From Sabellastarte sp. h YS-2021 (Eukaryota > Annelida > Polychaeta > Sabellida > Sabellidae), in contig OZ024935.1 of NCBI GenBank assembly GCA_964017235.1, forward strand, positions 32,281,596 to 32,345,595: a stretch of DNA of 64,000 bases, written 5' to 3'. Every line of letters starts with the position of its first letter. Position 1 is the first letter of the stretch. A model generated the notes under the pieces. That model did no database searches. It was not told the origin of the DNA and saw only the letters and a list, made by a program, of their open reading frames with translations. Of the stretch, positions 63,362-64,000 are shown piece by piece. The position numbers were made by a program, and so were the translations under genes.

Positions 63362-64000
63362 AAATAAGTCAAATATTGAGATGTAACGCTGGAATTTGGG
63401 TAGGACGTTAGTTTTGTGGCACTTGTGATTATAGCAATGATTTCAGACTTACATCTACATGGAAAATTCATGTCACGACCTGTCCAAGTTCCCGGAGCAC
63501 CGTTTTTCCTCCACAATTAAGTCAAATATTGAGATGTAATGCTGAAATTTGGGCAGGACGTTAGATTCATGTTACTGGTGATGATAGAAAAGATTTCAGA
63601 CTTACATCTATGTGGGAAACCAGTGTTGCAAACTGTCAAGGCTACATCGCCCAAGTACCCGGAGCGCCTTTTTTCCTCTGTAACTAAGTGAAATTTTGAG
63701 ATGAAACCCTGGATATTGGGCAGGAGATTAGTTTTGTGGCACTTGTATTATAGCAATGATTTCAGACTTAAATCTACATGGGAAACTAGTGTCATGACCC
63801 GTCAAGGCTACATCGCCAAAGTACCTGGAGCGCTGTTTTTCCTCCAAAACTAAGTCAAATATTGAGATGTAATGCTGAAATTTGGGCTGGACGTTAGATT
63901 CATGTTACTGGTCATAATAGAAAAGATTTCAGACTTACATCTATGTGGGAAACTAGTGTCATGACCTGTCAAGGCTACATCGCCCAAGTACCCGGAGCGC
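63362..64000 (+). repeat. Tetramer f, cut by the window end (639 of 653 bp)
   Basis: It has CCACAATT, AAACCAGTG and GGATATTGGG, a private TTGCAAACTG in B (A at 63630), and D with GGTCATAAT and CATGACCTG. The last 14 bases of D lie outside the window, so the array continues. Confidence 0.93.

Larger units (their letters stand above)
1..64000 (+). repeat. Satellite DNA array, ~166-bp monomer, 653-bp ABCD tetramer
   Basis: Every base belongs to a head-to-tail array in one orientation. Monomers begin near a conserved AAGTCAAATATTGAGATG block (AAGTGAAATTTTGAGATG in C) and end with a pyrimidine tract followed by CTCTGT, CTCCAA, CTCCAC or CTCCAT. All share a central TTTCAGACTTA block, apart from a CAGAGTT variant in one D type and CAGATTT in one C type. 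Four kinds alternate as A-B-C-D with lengths 153/154, 167, 166 and 167. I traced 107 consecutive units from 6 to 64000 and their lengths add up without leftover sequence; bases 1-5 are the tail of a preceding D. No transposon, inverted monomer or foreign insertion was seen. Monomer length is close to one nucleosome, as in many centromeric satellites, but centromeric function is inference. I could not match the family to a named satellite. Confidence 0.98.
44198..64000 (+). repeat. Region 2: simpler 653-bp tetramer array with local super-repeats
   Basis: Apart from an island at about 47.3-49.7 kb, this part is made of ABCD tetramers of 653 bp with no two-monomer units. Tetramers differ by marker sets that I call a to h: the B marker AAACCAGTG or AAAATAGTG, the A marker CCACAATT or CCATAATT, the C marker GGCCAGGAC or GGGCAGGAG, the D marker GGTGATAAT or GGTCATAAT, and a few deletions. 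Order from 49744: transitional, a, b, c, d, e, c, d, e, f, b, c, d, e, f, g, h, e, f, g, h/e, f (cut by the window end). This is a different homogenisation history from region 1, although the monomers are the same. Confidence 0.9.

Noticed and set aside
1-64000. CRISPR array
   Set aside because: There are no short direct repeats separated by unique spacers. The whole monomer repeats, the length is about 166 bp, and no cas genes are present.
1-64000. Primate alpha satellite, maize CentC or rice CentO
   Set aside because: Monomer length and motifs do not match what I know of those families: no 171-bp unit and none of their conserved blocks.
1-64000. Tandem gene or rRNA/tRNA array
   Set aside because: No conserved coding frame, no tRNA cloverleaf and no rRNA-like conserved blocks were found in the monomers on either strand.

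Overview
The whole 64 kb window is one uninterrupted tandem satellite DNA array. I see no gene, RNA gene, transposon, simple-sequence interruption, gap or change of strand. The base repeat is a monomer of about 166 bp, occurring in four diverged kinds read in order: A (153 or 154 bp), B (167 bp), C (166 bp) and D (167 bp). Together they make a tetramer of 653 bp (654 when A carries an extra T; 652 or 607 in rare deleted forms). A and C resemble each other and B and D resemble each other, so the tetramer looks like a doubled A/B-type dimer. Every open reading frame is short (110 codons at most), repeats with the satellite and looks accidental.

The organism must be a eukaryote with large, highly homogenised satellite arrays, as found at centromeres, pericentromeres, subtelomeres or heterochromatic knobs. 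I do not recognise the family: it does not look like primate alpha satellite, maize CentC or rice CentO as I know them. Many of the differences that separate repeat types are C-to-T or G-to-A changes at CpG sites, which points to a genome with cytosine methylation (vertebrate or plant rather than Drosophila or yeast). G+C is about 41% (counted by eye on one D monomer).

Region 1 (1-44197) has an elaborate higher-order structure. Tetramers fall into sequence types I, III, IV and V. There is a 334-bp two-monomer unit II (an A/C hybrid plus D) and a 321-bp two-monomer unit IV' (A and B of type IV only). These are strung into thirteen super-units, each starting with type I: 6-2299, 2300-4593, 4594-9169, 9170-13411, 13412-16358, 16359-19318, 19319-22265, 22266-24559, 24560-27840, 27841-32416, 32417-37326, 37327-39621 and 39622-44197. 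The simplest, I-II-III-IV, is 2294 bp (14 monomers); the fullest common one, I-II-III-IV'-III-IV-V-IV, is 4576 bp (28 monomers). Other variants arise from hybrid monomers, skipped units or doubled units.

Region 2 (44198-64000) is plainer: mostly 653-bp ABCD tetramers that differ by small marker sets (called a to h here). It has its own multi-tetramer repeats: a block repeated 6199 bp apart, a c-d-e triplet of 1958 bp, and an e-f-g-h group of 2566 bp carrying a 46-bp deletion. An island of region 1-like units (about 47.3-49.7 kb) lies inside it.

The pattern fits repeated unequal crossover and gene conversion. Hybrid monomers preserve some exchange points to within 23-50 bp, so the window reads as a record of how the array grew. 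The main point of interest is this layered, variable higher-order organisation; I found no gene-like or enzymatic system.
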